Below, piece after piece: positions 49,301-57,641 of a stretch of DNA of 64,000 nt. The DNA lies in the NCBI GenBank assembly GCA_030691075.1, contig JAUYFI010000030.1, positions 1 through 64,000 on the forward strand, read 5' to 3'. The notes beneath the pieces were generated by a model. It was not told where the DNA came from and did not search any database. It saw only the letters and a list, made by a program, of their open reading frames with translations. The DNA is from Sulfurisoma sp. (GTDB lineage: Bacteria; Pseudomonadota; Gammaproteobacteria; Burkholderiales; Rhodocyclaceae). Made by a program: the position numbers and the translations under genes. Within the stretch, counting starts at the first letter, position 1. The number at the start of each line of letters is the position of its first letter.

Positions 49301-49795
49301 TGTCCTAACGGGGCGCGCGAACAGTTGCTGGGTACAAATCTTGTTCCGAATGGCACGGATGCGTTGGGACGCGATCTCAGGACAACCTCATCCACGACGA
49401 TAGCCGCGCCCCGTACGCCAGTGATCGCGGGCTGCTACGTCAACTTGCCCGACACGGGTGAGCGAGTCAATATCGAGCCTTTGATCATTAATGGAAAGAT
49501 CGTCGTGGCCACCAACGTGCCCGAATCATCGGCCTGTTCGACCGGCGGACACTCGTATGAGAACGTATTCGACTACAAGACTTGCAAAGCTGATTTGTCG
49601 GTCGAACTGGGGTCGGCGCTCGTGGTGGGTATAACAATCGTGCATACTGCCGGGAGCGGGGGTTCGTCCAGTGGCGAGTATGTTCCTCTCATCACGCTGG
49701 CCAATAACCCGACGCCCGAGGCAGGTTTGGCAGTCCCCCAACCAAGCGTGGCATACCAGGGACGACGTTTGGGATGGCGGCTAATTAACGATTGA
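43400..49795 (+). CDS. pilY1: PilY1-type pilus tip adhesin, enlarged
   Basis: 2131 residues, much longer than the usual 1100-1500. Order: signal peptide (SRLLALCMATTLLSPLDEAQA), N-terminal domain with the VWA-like metal site FLLDSSGSMGWDY, a Thr/Ala/Gly-rich insertion from about residue 200 to 1060 with at least four diverged repeats, then VWA-associated parts and a C-terminal beta-propeller (IGANDGMLHAFNANDGTERW, GGYGAGGKGYFAID, YGGDLDGNLWRFRL). The propeller and VWA parts control pilus extension and adhesion in homologues. The insertion resembles structural fibre domains and may extend the tip. Confidence 0.93.
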   Translation: MSTHADNHRRFSFSSRQWKSRLLALCMATTLLSPLDEAQAAATVNLAQEPLFSASTTSVYPNLMFLLDSSGSMGWDYVPDYVNAYWVTSGGEPSCFDSGSTTNNSIADARQNCYVGDPPFMSPEFNLIYYNADYTYQPGWNGTLATPAAYPAQTITGTTLDPYGQQKNTQLNNGNTGTTLDLTANYPDRRWCVKSGLAIDQTAAWIPVTSVTTSSTISALKVGTTNVLSGTTTAASTKATVAANLAARVLYAGYSMRYDTNATGFWLIGPAGTTGTPTVTVASGNAVLTPAAFGAACVANTAGYDYPNDTYRYLPGSGGTAASARSTGVPAATGNHALGAPYYWRVIPTEYCSDVAKTTCVDWTAANAVVSGTTYSTSKYCADTARTFASCLTTQDSAHRYPAKCSASACVEPGQGGTYIYAAPTRFCKPDTTNPQTDPLINCQGAYNSVTGHVVPKFLGYVIPAAGDNAYGLITIGSVIPGQQITGITITGSATNLLTSTYTVPIGATPSSVATALSAAISAGYLLDGVRAITRTAQGNVVRISSAVIGTLDNDKVITVTGPAWVTNGSPATATITVGSGAAGAFDYRLGPVCVGTVAGTFPTQTCSGSIISNNTDALAVDLSTPGGLASAATSIANSINNAAIAGYTATAATAVVTITAGTAGVNTTPVNIMASSLGAGFAAGTISVYGTTVGTLPYIVNSIAAGATTISTGAVNGSWDLTTSGGQASAATAIAAVIGNGYSATSSGGVVTITANTAGTAGNGALAVTSTGTAAAGSITVSTGSAGVRNYSISSITVGSTTVASNIGIQADTSTSAGRNAAATAIKNAIGNGYVGSCTGGATCTVSTVIVTATTPGAVGNGAIAVTSASVLAPTTRTLTVSNGGTSTDVSRISMSGCTDSTLNKTIGFGILAGDPAASTLTATVAGNIRAKTPVAAGLVMGGSLSTVTFAPAAGYGSRLNGCTLAVVATGGMIFTFTPSNAFTARDAFATTKVDVAGGKEAVPTTLSGISGGTNLLALPYTATAFAGGVNATGPVTTTTENFTGGSDAGSERRADIGSFKRCDITSTADCAGLGAGRFPRTATRTDCTASTGWCTYDEEKVNFANWYAFNRTRMQAMKTGAGLAFSGIGSTYRVGFSSIQTDSTGDTDFLAVSDFSTAQKQSWYTKFYAKLPSSGTPLRSALARIGQMFAHKGDLAGGDPVQYSCQQNFVLMTTDGYWNTDACGYVNQVDNATDIGQQDGAPTLTQLQVANEMWDGDLGGACLNSSDGPSSTATLADVAYYYAHTDLRTSTLANCANGLLGAAQDVCKNNVPHVNASEPVYQHMSTFTLGLGVSGTLRYQSDYDTAGSGDFYDIKHKTKKWPQVTAGSQTTVDDLWHAAVNGFGKYFSASNPTILKQNLDDALSTIKSSVGSGAAAATSAQALTTQTQNYAYVASYQTVYWYGNLEARAINATTAQVSPSATWCITDVLADLSTGATACAGKLKTQVAASTDTRNIYLFDSVNAFGNQLRSFTHGNLTAAEQAYFNPCTPTAPLTALSQCGLYSLATMTGTTATSLVNYLRGQTGQELDSSTSSIESFRSRKHPMGDAVGSQPVYVGLPSGIYNDDWYSAFKAAIAVLHPVATGGFPETVFIGANDGMLHAFNANDGTERWAYIPTPMLSKLRILADDNYSQANQHRFFVNASPVVADVCFHPCNSADNWHTILVGGYGAGGKGYFAIDITNPTQPVGLWEFGSDNDPDVGYSYGIPIITKRPDGRWVVLVTSGYENTSGTGEGVLLALAPDTGEVLTKISNNSGTTLSPSGLAKIEPFITDAVHDNTTRDVYGGDLDGNLWRFRLDVGTESVVKIAQFAGPTGTPQPITTKPILTSLDDTARTRYMIVGTGMLLQTADMTNTSAQSVYAFAESYDTACAADGTLPVTSNCDNAPRGTVIDSVSTRGSSSVVPSTTATVGHCAGASATSPPLPVACPNGAREQLLGTNLVPNGTDALGRDLRTTSSTTIAAPRTPVIAGCYVNLPDTGERVNIEPLIINGKIVVATNVPESSACSTGGHSYENVFDYKTCKADLSVELGSALVVGITIVHTAGSGGSSSGEYVPLITLANNPTPEAGLAVPQPSVAYQGRRLGWRLIND

Positions 49796-50508
49796 CTCTT
49801 GACACCCCTGTTTCCGGACAAAACAGTGGCCACCATGCGCCATGGTGGCCACTCGCTTTTTCCATTGCGGTTCATTTGACGCTTTTCCTGGTGCCGCTAC
49901 CCCGCGGTCAGTCGATCGGACAATCACACGATCTGCCTGGCTTGTCACCAAGGTTTCCTCCGCTAACGGTTGAACTTCGGGTGAAGCCACGCGACACGGC
50001 GCCGGCCATCGTTCTCGGCAAGCTGGCTGGCGATGATCGGCCCGTGGAGACAGTTCCAGCGGCCACGGCGACGAAAGCTACTGGCCAGGACGCCTTGCCG
50101 AGCGCCCCATCCGGCAATACCGTGACCAGCGAACCTGCGGGATACCTGCCACCCGAACGCCTGACCCATCAACCCGAAATTCGGGATATGGGGAATCTTG
50201 ACTTGCCGGGTATTGTGCGTCCCGGCGACAACGGGCGACTGGTCCTGGAAATACTGATCAGCGACGAAGGCCGCCCGGATGCGATCCGGGTAATCGAGAC
50301 ATCGGTCCCCGCGCCGTTCCTGTCCAATGCCATACGCGTTTTTCAGTGGGCTCGTTACGAACCCGGTCGCGAACTCAATCGCGCGGTGCGTTCGCGGATC
50401 CGTGTTGAAATCGTTCTGGGCGCGCAGCCTTCATATCCGGACTCCACCGTACTTCCACGGGGGGGTACCAATCACAGGTTGGAACGGCTATTTATTCCGC
50501 CTCATTGA
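49792..50508 (+). CDS. TonB-like C-terminal domain protein after pilY1
   Basis: About 238 residues: one N-terminal span (WPLAFSIAVHLTLFLVPL), a Pro-rich linker, and a C-terminal TonB/TolA-like region (GRLVLEILISDEGRPDAIRV, then AIRVFQWARYEPGRELNRAV). It may transmit energy or brace the envelope. The apparent start TTG overlaps the pilY1 stop (TTGA); no better in-frame ATG is visible. No exbBD genes or TonB-dependent receptor are near, so a link to pilus function is only suggested by position. Confidence 0.65.
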   Translation: MTLDTPVSGQNSGHHAPWWPLAFSIAVHLTLFLVPLPRGQSIGQSHDLPGLSPRFPPLTVELRVKPRDTAPAIVLGKLAGDDRPVETVPAATATKATGQDALPSAPSGNTVTSEPAGYLPPERLTHQPEIRDMGNLDLPGIVRPGDNGRLVLEILISDEGRPDAIRVIETSVPAPFLSNAIRVFQWARYEPGRELNRAVRSRIRVEIVLGAQPSYPDSTVLPRGGTNHRLERLFIPPH

Positions 50509-50538
50509 GGCAGGCCTGTGCCGATTGTTGGCGCCGGA

Positions 50539-51486
50539 CTACGCGAGTTCCCTGGGTAGCGGAAAGTTCACGTTTTCCGCCGCGCCGTCGAGCCGCCGTA
50601 CCGTGTCGCCCCCGAGCGCACGCAGGCGTTCAACCACTTCCTCCACCAGCACTTCGGGTGCCGAGGCGCCCGCCGTCACGCCAACGCGCCCCGCGGGAAG
50701 TGCCCCTGGGGTGCCGACTTTTCCGGCCAGCCAGGCCGGGTCGATGTCGGCGCCGCCATCGACCAGCTTGGCCGGCACACCGAGGTTTTCCGCCACCTCC
50801 CGCAGACGATTGGAGTTCGAACTGTTCTTCGAGCCGACAACAATCACCACATCGACCTGCGTCGCCAGCGTCTTGACCGCATCCTGCCGGTTCTGCGTCG
50901 CGTAGCAGATGTCGTCCTTCTTCGGCCCGACGATGGCGGGAAAGCGCACCCTGAGGGCGGCGACGAGGGCCGCCGCATCGTCTATCGACAGCGTTGTCTG
51001 GGTAACGTAGGCGAGCTGCTCCGGGTTTCTCACGGCGATTATCGCCACGTCGCCGACGCTTTCGACCAGGTGCATGCCGCAAGGCGCCTGCCCCATGGTG
51101 CCTTCGACTTCGGGGTGGCCCTTGTGGCCGATCATGACGATCTCGCGGCCGGCCTTGCAGTGGCGATCGACCTCGAGATGAACCTTGGTCACCAGCGGGC
51201 AGGTGGCGTCGAAGACGCGCAGGCCACGCCGGTCGGATTCCTCGCGCACGGCCCGGGAGACGCCGTGGGCGCTGAAGATCACCGTGGCGCCGGCCGGCAC
51301 TTCGTCGAGTTCCTCGACGAACACCGCGCCCTTGGCCTTGAGGCCGTCGACGACGAAGCGGTTGTGCACGACTTCGTGGCGGACGTAGATCGGCGCGCCG
51401 AACTTTTCCAGCGCGTGCTCGACGATGGCGATGGCGCGCTCGACACCGGCGCAGAAACCGCGGGGGTTGGCCAGCAGGATTTCCAT
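50539..51486 (-). CDS. ispH: 4-hydroxy-3-methylbut-2-enyl diphosphate reductase
   Basis: Last step of the MEP isoprenoid pathway, an iron-sulfur enzyme. 315 residues with the three cluster cysteines in [26 protein letters not shown] and [14 protein letters not shown], plus [13 protein letters not shown]. Residues about 254-273 ([18 protein letters not shown]) are a long-form repeat copy inserted between AWLAGK and [12 protein letters not shown]. The start overlaps vapC by ATGA. The usual fkpB-ispH order is interrupted by vapBC. Confidence 0.97.
   Translation of the reverse strand: MEILLANPRGFCAGVERAIAIVEHALEKFGAPIYVRHEVVHNRFVVDGLKAKGAVFVEELDEVPAGATVIFSAHGVSRAVREESDRRGLRVFDATCPLVTKVHLEVDRHCKAGREIVMIGHKGHPEVEGTMGQAPCGMHLVESVGDVAIIAVRNPEQLAYVTQTTLSIDDAAALVAALRVRFPAIVGPKKDDICYATQNRQDAVKTLATQVDVVIVVGSKNSSNSNRLREVAENLGVPAKLVDGGADIDPAWLAGKVGTPGALPAGRVGVTAGASAPEVLVEEVVERLRALGGDTVRRLDGAAENVNFPLPRELA
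50668..50722 (-). repeat. Dispersed element, long form, copy 9 (in ispH)
   Basis: On the gene strand: AAAAGTCGGC, then ACCCCAGGGGCAC and TTCCCGCGGGGCGC, then GTTGGCGTGACGGCGGGC. It encodes [18 protein letters not shown] without a frame break. Confidence 0.85.
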
Positions 51487-51872
51487 CAGAGGGTCTCCAC
51501 CAGATCGGAATAGGCGGCCAGCAAGCTGTCGGCCGTCACGAATCGCACCCCTTCCTCAATGGCCTGTGCGACCAGCAGGCGATCAAATGGATCGCGGTGG
51601 TGCCAGGGCAGCGTTGCCAGACGAATAGCGTGACGGACACCGAGCGGCAATTCGAGAAAGGTCGTGTCCCGAGCTGCCTGGGCAACTTCTTCCGCCTGGA
51701 ATGGAAAGTCGGGGCGACCGAGCGATGACTTGATGGCGATTTCGGCAATCGAGACTGCACTGAAGAAAACATCGTTATTCCCGTCGCACAGGCGTTCTCG
51801 TATCGCTGGGGAGAGCTTTTCCGGTTGATAGATAACCCAGAGCAGTATTTGAGTGTCGATCAGCAGGCGCAT
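51486..51872 (-). CDS. vapC: PIN-domain toxin (VapC family), module 1
   Basis: 128 residues: [20 protein letters not shown] (first Asp), [15 protein letters not shown] (Glu), [17 protein letters not shown] and [11 protein letters not shown] (third and fourth acidic residues). It is a tRNA/rRNA-targeting RNase family. It starts overlapping the vapB stop (TGATG) and ends overlapping the ispH start, so toxin and ispH are translationally linked. Confidence 0.93.
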   Translation of the reverse strand: MRLLIDTQILLWVIYQPEKLSPAIRERLCDGNNDVFFSAVSIAEIAIKSSLGRPDFPFQAEEVAQAARDTTFLELPLGVRHAIRLATLPWHHRDPFDRLLVAQAIEEGVRFVTADSLLAAYSDLVETL

Positions 51873-52153
51873 CAGGATTGCCCGTGGTCGAACTTCGGTA
51901 CGCCCCCCGCATCGGCCGGCCCGTAAAACATGCCTTCGATGGCGGCGGCGAACGGCGCATCGATATCGTCCGGCACCGCAAACTTGCCGGCGAGGATGCC
52001 GAGCCTGCGCGGTTTGCGCGTCGCGTCCGCCAAGGGCATCAGGCGCGCCACCGGCCTGCCGGCCTTGGCAATGACAATCTCGGCGCCGGCCGCAGCCTGT
52101 TCGACCAAGCGCGACAAATGCGTCTTGGCTTCGTGAATATTGATGGTGTGCAT
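51872..52153 (-). CDS. vapB: Phd/YefM-type antitoxin, module 1
   Basis: 93 residues: HTINIHEAKTHLSRLVEQAA and GAEIVIAKAGRPVARLMPL are the Phd/YefM DNA-binding fold; the C-terminal tail wraps the toxin. About 70 bases of non-coding sequence separate it from fkpB, and an AT-rich TAGTCTAGTCTAG segment there may hold its operator. Confidence 0.92.
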   Translation of the reverse strand: MHTINIHEAKTHLSRLVEQAAAGAEIVIAKAGRPVARLMPLADATRKPRRLGILAGKFAVPDDIDAPFAAAIEGMFYGPADAGGVPKFDHGQS

Positions 52154-52225
52154 GCCAACCTCTGTGTAAATTTTGGGCTAAGTCTAGTCTAGTTCAGTCG
52201 GATATGCAAGCTGCTGTGAGACCCT

Positions 52226-52675
52226 TCAGAGGATTCCGATGACTGCAACCTCAAATCGAATCGACTTGCCCGCGAGCGGATGGTTGAAATCGATCAGCGC
52301 CGAATTCGCATCGAGCTCGCGCACCGTACCGACATACTTGCTGCCGTCGGGCGCGGCGAACTCGATGGCGCCGTGCAACTCGATCGCGGCACCACCCGGT
52401 AGGTCCTCAAGTGGAAAGCGCTTGGTCAGTTGCGCGCTGTACTGGCCGAAAGCCTGCTGCGGCTTCAGCAGGAAGACGTGGTGTTCGCCGACCGGCAAGC
52501 CTTCGAGGCAGGCTTCGAGCGTCGGCGCCAGCTCGCCGTTGCCGAGTTGCAGCGTCGACGGGTTGCCGCCAAAGGTGCTGACCAGTTCGGTGTCGTCGGC
52601 CGTGGCGAGACGGTAATGCAGGGTTAGCAGGCTGCCAGGCCGAACCACTTCACTCGCTTCGTGCCCCGTGCTCAT
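52226..52675 (-). CDS. fkpB: FKBP-type peptidyl-prolyl isomerase, SlpA/FkpB
   Basis: 149 residues: [57 protein letters not shown], then [21 protein letters not shown]. It has the FKBP core with the inserted-flap region of SlyD/SlpA types. It overlaps the end of lspA by 26 bases. In most betaproteobacteria ispH follows directly; here vapBC lies between. Confidence 0.93.
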   Translation of the reverse strand: MSTGHEASEVVRPGSLLTLHYRLATADDTELVSTFGGNPSTLQLGNGELAPTLEACLEGLPVGEHHVFLLKPQQAFGQYSAQLTKRFPLEDLPGGAAIELHGAIEFAAPDGSKYVGTVRELDANSALIDFNHPLAGKSIRFEVAVIGIL

Positions 52676-53147
52676 GGGCGGACTCCTTGTGAACGAACGA
52701 ATGCCACACCAGCAGGGTCACGCCGACGGTGATGGCCGAGTCGGCGACGTTGAAGGCCGGCCAGTGCCAGCCGGCGACGTGGACGTCGAGGAAATCCACC
52801 ACCGCGCCGAAGCGCAGGCGGTCGATCACGTTGCCCAAGGCACCGCCGAGTACCAGCGCCAGGGCGAAGGACTGCAGGCGATCGTGCGCGTGGCGGCGGA
52901 GCATGACGACGATCCACGCGGAAATGCCAAGCGCCAGCAGCACGAAAAACCACTTCTGCCAGCCGCCGGCCTGGGCGAGAAAGCTGAAGGCGGCGCCGGC
53001 ATTGAACACCAGAACGAGGTTGAAGAAGGGCAGGATCGCGAGCGATTCGTGCGGCCGGAATGCGGCGAGCACCCACGCCTTCGTCAGGAAGTCGGCGGCA
53101 ATAACAGTGCCAGCCAATGCGAGCCAGCGAGCAAATACCTGGGGCAT
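52650..53147 (-). CDS. lspA: Lipoprotein signal peptidase
   Basis: 165 residues with four spans: [76 protein letters not shown]. The catalytic Asp pair is in GNVIDR and NVADSAI. It cleaves prolipoproteins. It begins 3 bases after the second PIN toxin rather than following ileS directly. Confidence 0.98.
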   Translation of the reverse strand: MPQVFARWLALAGTVIAADFLTKAWVLAAFRPHESLAILPFFNLVLVFNAGAAFSFLAQAGGWQKWFFVLLALGISAWIVVMLRRHAHDRLQSFALALVLGGALGNVIDRLRFGAVVDFLDVHVAGWHWPAFNVADSAITVGVTLLVWHSFVHKESAHEHGARSE

Positions 53148-53150
53148 AAG

Positions 53151-53546
53151 TCAGGCGGAAACGAGGAGAGATCCCAACTCCGGATAATCCTTGAACTTTC
53201 CGTCAAGACTTATCAGCTTCGCCTGCAACTGCAGGGCGGTCGCGATGATGAAGCGATCTGCCGGATCTCGATGGATGTCCGTCAAACGCGCCGCGGTTAC
53301 GGCAATCGGAAGCGTAATCGGCAGGCACTCAACGCCTGACTCATCCAATGCCGCGTGCAGCCATTCGTCGATAGGGAGGGGAAGTTCAATTCTCCCTCGC
53401 CGCTCGAGGTAGGCGATTTCCCAGCAGGACACTGCTGAAACCGCCAATCGAACGCCCGATTCGATTTGCTCGGTCAAGCGCCGCGGCAAAGGGCCATTGT
53501 CAGGCTCCAGCCAGCGCACCCAGACCTGCGTATCCAGCAAGATCAC
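53151..53546 (-). CDS. vapC: PIN-domain toxin (VapC family), module 2
   Basis: 131 residues: ILLDTQVWVRWLEPDNGPLP, AVSCWEIAYLERRGRIELPL, IHRDPADRFIIATALQLQAK and LISLDGKFKDYPEL, with the four acidic residues of the VapC site. GTG start overlaps the antitoxin stop (GTGA). It is only 3 bases before lspA, so it forms part of the ileS-lspA transcript unless it has its own promoter. Confidence 0.92.
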   Translation of the reverse strand: MILLDTQVWVRWLEPDNGPLPRRLTEQIESGVRLAVSAVSCWEIAYLERRGRIELPLPIDEWLHAALDESGVECLPITLPIAVTAARLTDIHRDPADRFIIATALQLQAKLISLDGKFKDYPELGSLLVSA

Positions 53547-53782
53547 TTAAGGACGTCCCAATCGCTCTCGGGAACAACAGGCTCCGTGAGATCCCAGGAG
53601 ATTCTGGTTCCCCGAAGTTTAGGCGATGGTTGGCGACGTACCGCGCGACCGGGGGTTGTTTCCGCTACGCTCGGGGAGGCGGGAAGGATGATCACTTCCA
53701 CATCCTTCGCGGTAAATGAATCAGGTAGATAGACAGTCAGCACTTTGTTCTCGACGTGAACCATTTGGCGCACCGCTTCCAT
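53543..53782 (-). CDS. Antitoxin partner of PIN toxin 2
   Basis: 79 residues: MEAVRQMVHVENKVLTVYLP then DSFTAKDVEVIILPASP, like the short beta-strand antitoxins found before PIN toxins. The C-terminal half is basic and then acidic (RGTRISWDLTEPVVPESDWD), a likely toxin-binding tail. ATG 53782 has GGAGG at ideal spacing. It lies 52 bases after the end of ileS. Confidence 0.8.
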   Translation of the reverse strand: MEAVRQMVHVENKVLTVYLPDSFTAKDVEVIILPASPSVAETTPGRAVRRQPSPKLRGTRISWDLTEPVVPESDWDVLK

Positions 53783-53834
53783 GCTCAACCTCCTCCGTAT
53801 TCGGGCTGACTCATCATAAGCCGCCAACCGCAGT

Positions 53835-56660
53835 TCAGGCAATCCCACGCGCCTCGCCCGCCTCGAACAGGTTGCTGGCGCAACGGCCGCAGAGTTCGGG
53901 ATGTTCGCCGGCCTGATCGTGCTGACCAACATCCGCGCGCCAGTGCCAGCAGCGCGCGCACTTCGCATGCGGGCTCGGGGTGACGGTAATCGCCGTGTCG
54001 CCAGCGCGCCCCGCAGGAAGTACCCCTGGGGTGCCAACTTTCTTCAGAATTACCTTCGAGCAGATCAGCACGAACTTGAGATCGTCGCCGAGCGAGGCCA
54101 GCAGGTCGTGGGTTTCGTCCGCGGCGTTGATCTCGACTTCGGCTTGCAGCGAGGAGCCGATGCCGCCCGCGCTGCGCACATCCTCGATCTTCTTCATGAC
54201 GTCGCCGCGCACGGCACGGATGCCCTGCCACCGTGTCGCCAGCGCCGACTTTTCGGCAAGCTCGGGCAAGGTGTGCCAGGTCGTCAGCATCACGCTCTCG
54301 CCGCCATTGATCCGGGTGATCTCCTCGGCGGTGAAGGAGAGAATCGGCGCCATCAGCGTGGTGAGGCTCTGCACGATGTGCCACAGCGCGCTTTGCGCCG
54401 AGCGGCGCGCGCGCGAATCGGCGGCCGCGGTGTAGAGGCGGTCCTTGAGGATGTCGAGGTAGAAGGCGCCGAGATCCTCGGAACAGAAATTTTGCAGCGC
54501 CTGAACGATCTTGTGAAACTCGTAGCGGTCGTAGGCGGCGAGACAGGTGGACTGCAACTCGTGCGTCATGGCCAGCGCGTAGCGGTCGACCTCCAGCCAT
54601 TGTTCGACCGGCAGCATCTGGGTCTTCGCGTCGAAATCGGCCGTGTTGGCGAGCAGAAACTTGAGGGTGTTGCGCAGGCGGCGATAGACCTCGACCACGC
54701 GGTCGAGAATCTCTTTGGAGATGGTCAGCTCGCCCGAGTAGTCGGTGGCCGCCACCCACAGGCGCAGGATCTCGGCGCCGAGCGTGTCGGACACCTGCTG
54801 CGGCGCGACGACGTTGCCCTTGGACTTGGACATCTTCATGCCCTTGCCGTCGACAACGAAGCCGTGCGTCAGCAGCCCCTTGTAGGGCGCGCGGCCGTCG
54901 ATGGCGCAACCGGTGAGGAGCGACGAGTGGAACCAGCCGCGATGCTGGTCGGAACCTTCGAGGTAGAGATCGGCCGGGTAGGCGCAATCGGCCTCGTGCG
55001 AGCCACGCAATACGGACCAGTGCGTGGTGCCCGAGTCGAACCAGACGTCGAGGGTGTCGCTCATCTTGTCGTGGTTCGCCGCATCGTCGCCGAGCAGATC
55101 TCTGGCGTCGAGCGCGAACCAGGCTTCGATGCCGCCGGCATCCACGCGCTTCGCCACGTCCTCGATCAATTCGAGCGTGCGCGGATGCGGCTCGCCCGTT
55201 TCCTTGTGCAGAAAGAAGGGAATCGGCACGCCCCAGTTGCGCTGGCGCGAGACGCACCAGTCCGGGCGATTGGCGATCATGGCGTGCAGCCGCGCCTTGC
55301 CCCACGAGGGAAAGAACTCGGTGGCCTCGATGGCGGCGAGCGCGGCAGTACGCAGCGTCTCGCCTTCGCTCGGCTGGCGATCCATTCCCACGAACCACTG
55401 CGTGGTGGCGCGGTAGATGATCGGCGTCTTGTGGCGCCAGCAATGCATGTAGCTGTGGACGATCTCGCCGCTGGCCATGAGGCAGCCGACTTCGGCCAGT
55501 TTGGCGACGATCTCGGGGTTGGCCTTCCACACGTTGAGGCCGCCGAAAAACGGCAGACTCTCGGCGAAGCGGCCGTTGCCCTGCACGGGGGTGAGGATAT
55601 CGTCGTTCTTCATGCCGGCGCGGCGGCAGGAATCAAAGTCCTCGACGCCGTAGGCCGGCGCGCTGTGCACGACGCCGGTGCCGGTATCGAGGGTGACGTA
55701 GTCGCCGAGGAAGACGGTCGAGGCACGGTCATAGAACGGGTGGCGGAAGACCATGCGATCGAGCGCGATGCCGCGCGCGGCACCGAGTACCTTGCCTTCG
55801 AGTCCGTAACGCTCGAGCGCGGAGGCACGCAGTTCCGCGGCGAGGATCAGCAGACCCTTCGTCGTATCGACCAGTTCATAGACGAACTCGGGATGGACGT
55901 TGAGCGCCTGATTGCCGGGAATGGTCCAGGGCGTCGTGGTCCAGATCACGGCGTAGGCGGTCTTCTCCGGCAGCGCGTCCAAGCCGAAGGCGCCGGCCAG
56001 ACGGCCGCGCTCGGCGGCGTCGAGCGCGAAAGCGACATCGATGGCCGGCGATTTCTTGTCGGCATATTCCACCTCGGCCTCGGCCAGCGCCGAGCCGCAG
56101 TCGAAGCACCAGTTGACGGGCTTCAGCCCCTTGAACAGGTAGCCGCGCCGGTACATCTCGCCGAGAGCGCGAATCTCGTCAGCCTCGGTGCGATATTCCA
56201 TCGTCTTGTAGGGGCGATCCCAGTCGCCGAGCACGCCGAGACGAATGAAGTCCTTCTTCTGCCGCTCGATCTGCTCCTGGGCATAGGTGCGGCAGTGCGC
56301 GCGCGCCTGGTCGGCGGGCAGGTGCTTGCCGTGGGTCTTCTCGATCTGGTGCTCGATGGGCAGGCCGTGGCAGTCCCAGCCGGGAATGTAGGGCGCGTCG
56401 AAGCCGGCCAGGGTCTTCGAGCGGACGATGATGTCCTTGAGGATCTTGTTCACCGCGTGGCCGATGTGAATGTCGCCGTTGGCGTAGGGCGGGCCATCGT
56501 GCAGCACGAAGCGCGGGCGGCCCCTGGCGGCCTCGCGGATACGCTGGTAGAGCTGCTTTTGCTGCCACTCGGCGATCCAGCCCGGCTCGCGCTTGGCGAG
56601 GTCGCCCCGCATCGGGAACGGCGTGTCGGGCATGTTGAGGGTCTTGCGGTAATCGGCCAT
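53835..56660 (-). CDS. ileS: Isoleucyl-tRNA synthetase
   Basis: 941 residues: class I synthetase with HIGH ([15 protein letters not shown]), editing domain ([18 protein letters not shown] [18 protein letters not shown]), KMSKS ([12 protein letters not shown]) and a C-terminal zinc finger CARCWHW ... [10 protein letters not shown]. Two repeat copies lie near the C-terminus: a short one at about residues 802-810 read as EKSALATR, and a long one at about 872-890 read as [17 protein letters not shown] just before the zinc finger. The gene follows ribF by 9 bases. Confidence 0.98.
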   Translation of the reverse strand: MADYRKTLNMPDTPFPMRGDLAKREPGWIAEWQQKQLYQRIREAARGRPRFVLHDGPPYANGDIHIGHAVNKILKDIIVRSKTLAGFDAPYIPGWDCHGLPIEHQIEKTHGKHLPADQARAHCRTYAQEQIERQKKDFIRLGVLGDWDRPYKTMEYRTEADEIRALGEMYRRGYLFKGLKPVNWCFDCGSALAEAEVEYADKKSPAIDVAFALDAAERGRLAGAFGLDALPEKTAYAVIWTTTPWTIPGNQALNVHPEFVYELVDTTKGLLILAAELRASALERYGLEGKVLGAARGIALDRMVFRHPFYDRASTVFLGDYVTLDTGTGVVHSAPAYGVEDFDSCRRAGMKNDDILTPVQGNGRFAESLPFFGGLNVWKANPEIVAKLAEVGCLMASGEIVHSYMHCWRHKTPIIYRATTQWFVGMDRQPSEGETLRTAALAAIEATEFFPSWGKARLHAMIANRPDWCVSRQRNWGVPIPFFLHKETGEPHPRTLELIEDVAKRVDAGGIEAWFALDARDLLGDDAANHDKMSDTLDVWFDSGTTHWSVLRGSHEADCAYPADLYLEGSDQHRGWFHSSLLTGCAIDGRAPYKGLLTHGFVVDGKGMKMSKSKGNVVAPQQVSDTLGAEILRLWVAATDYSGELTISKEILDRVVEVYRRLRNTLKFLLANTADFDAKTQMLPVEQWLEVDRYALAMTHELQSTCLAAYDRYEFHKIVQALQNFCSEDLGAFYLDILKDRLYTAAADSRARRSAQSALWHIVQSLTTLMAPILSFTAEEITRINGGESVMLTTWHTLPELAEKSALATRWQGIRAVRGDVMKKIEDVRSAGGIGSSLQAEVEINAADETHDLLASLGDDLKFVLICSKVILKKVGTPGVLPAGRAGDTAITVTPSPHAKCARCWHWRADVGQHDQAGEHPELCGRCASNLFEAGEARGIA
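53991..54043 (-). repeat. Dispersed element, long form, copy 10 (in ileS)
   Basis: On the gene strand: AAAGTTGGC, then ACCCCAGGGGTAC and TTCCTGCGGGGCGC, then GCTGGCGACACGGCGA. It equals the short form with a 27-base hairpin segment inserted after AAAGTCGGC, a multiple of three, so the frame is kept. Confidence 0.88.
54230..54254 (-). repeat. Dispersed short element, copy 11 (in ileS, second frame)
   Basis: On the gene strand: GAAAAGTCGGC then GCTGGCGACACGGT. It is in the same orientation as the gene but read one frame off the usual, giving EKSALATR instead of KVGAGDTA. Confidence 0.85.
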
Positions 56661-56669
56661 GGCGTTGCT

Positions 56670-57602
56670 CTAATTGCCTTCGAAATAATTGCGGATGTCT
56701 TTCACGTCGCGGCCGATCTGGGCCGTGAGATCGTCGAGCGAATCGAACTTCATCTCGTCGCGCATCTTGTGCAGGAAATGCACGGTGATGTGCGAACCGT
56801 AGATCTCGCGATTGAAATCGAACAGATTCACTTCCAGAACCGGCTTGAGCCCCTGGCCCAGCGTGGGACGCACGCCGAGGCTGGCCGCGCCCGGCAGGTG
56901 GCGCTTGTCGAGGCCCGATACGGTGACGGCGAAGACGCCGCTGAGCGGCAGGCGCTTGCGCTTCAACTGGATGTTGGCGGTCGGCCAGCCGATGCGGCGG
57001 CCGATCTTGTCGCCATGCACGACGCGGCCGGCGATGCAGTAGGGGTGACCGAGGAGCTGAGCCGCGTGCTCGAGATTGCCCGCGGCCAGCGCCTCGCGCA
57101 CGGCGGAACTGGAGACGCGCTCGTCCATGACCTCGACGGTGTGCATGGCCTCGACGCCGAAGCCGTGCGCCTGCCCGGCCGAGGCGAGCATGGCGAAATC
57201 GCCGGCGCGACCCTTGCCGAAGCGGAAGTCGTCACCGACGATGAGGTGCCGAACGCCAAGCCCGCGCACCAGGATATGTTCGATGAATTCCTCGGCGGGC
57301 AGCGCGGCCACCCGCCGCGAGAAGTGGCAGACGTAGGCGCGATCGACGCCGCAGCCGTCGAGCAGTTGCAGTTTTTCGCGCAGGCTGGTGAGGCGGGCCG
57401 GCGCCTGTTCCGGCGCGAACAGTTCGCGCGGATGCGGCTCGAAGGTCATCACCGTGGTCGGCAGGCCGAGTTCGGCGCCGCGCGCGGCCAGGCGCTCGAG
57501 CATGGCGCGATGGCCCAGGTGCAGGCCATCGAAATTGCCGATGGTGAGCACGGTGGGCTGGACGTGAGTGGCTGCTTCGGGAACCCTGCGAAAGACCAGC
57601 AT
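56670..57602 (-). CDS. ribF: Bifunctional riboflavin kinase / FAD synthetase
   Basis: 310 residues. The FAD-synthetase domain has VLTIGNFDGLHLGHRAMLER and LIVGDDFRFGKGRAGDF; the kinase domain has GRVVHGDKIGRRIGWPTANI and VFAVTV...GVRPTLGQG, EVNLFDFN. It makes FMN and FAD. It is the first gene of the ribF-ileS-lspA-fkpB-ispH series. Confidence 0.98.
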   Translation of the reverse strand: MLVFRRVPEAATHVQPTVLTIGNFDGLHLGHRAMLERLAARGAELGLPTTVMTFEPHPRELFAPEQAPARLTSLREKLQLLDGCGVDRAYVCHFSRRVAALPAEEFIEHILVRGLGVRHLIVGDDFRFGKGRAGDFAMLASAGQAHGFGVEAMHTVEVMDERVSSSAVREALAAGNLEHAAQLLGHPYCIAGRVVHGDKIGRRIGWPTANIQLKRKRLPLSGVFAVTVSGLDKRHLPGAASLGVRPTLGQGLKPVLEVNLFDFNREIYGSHITVHFLHKMRDEMKFDSLDDLTAQIGRDVKDIRNYFEGN

Positions 57603-57641
57603 TGCCGCCTTGTTTCCGTTCGGAAAAAGGGGCGAATTATA

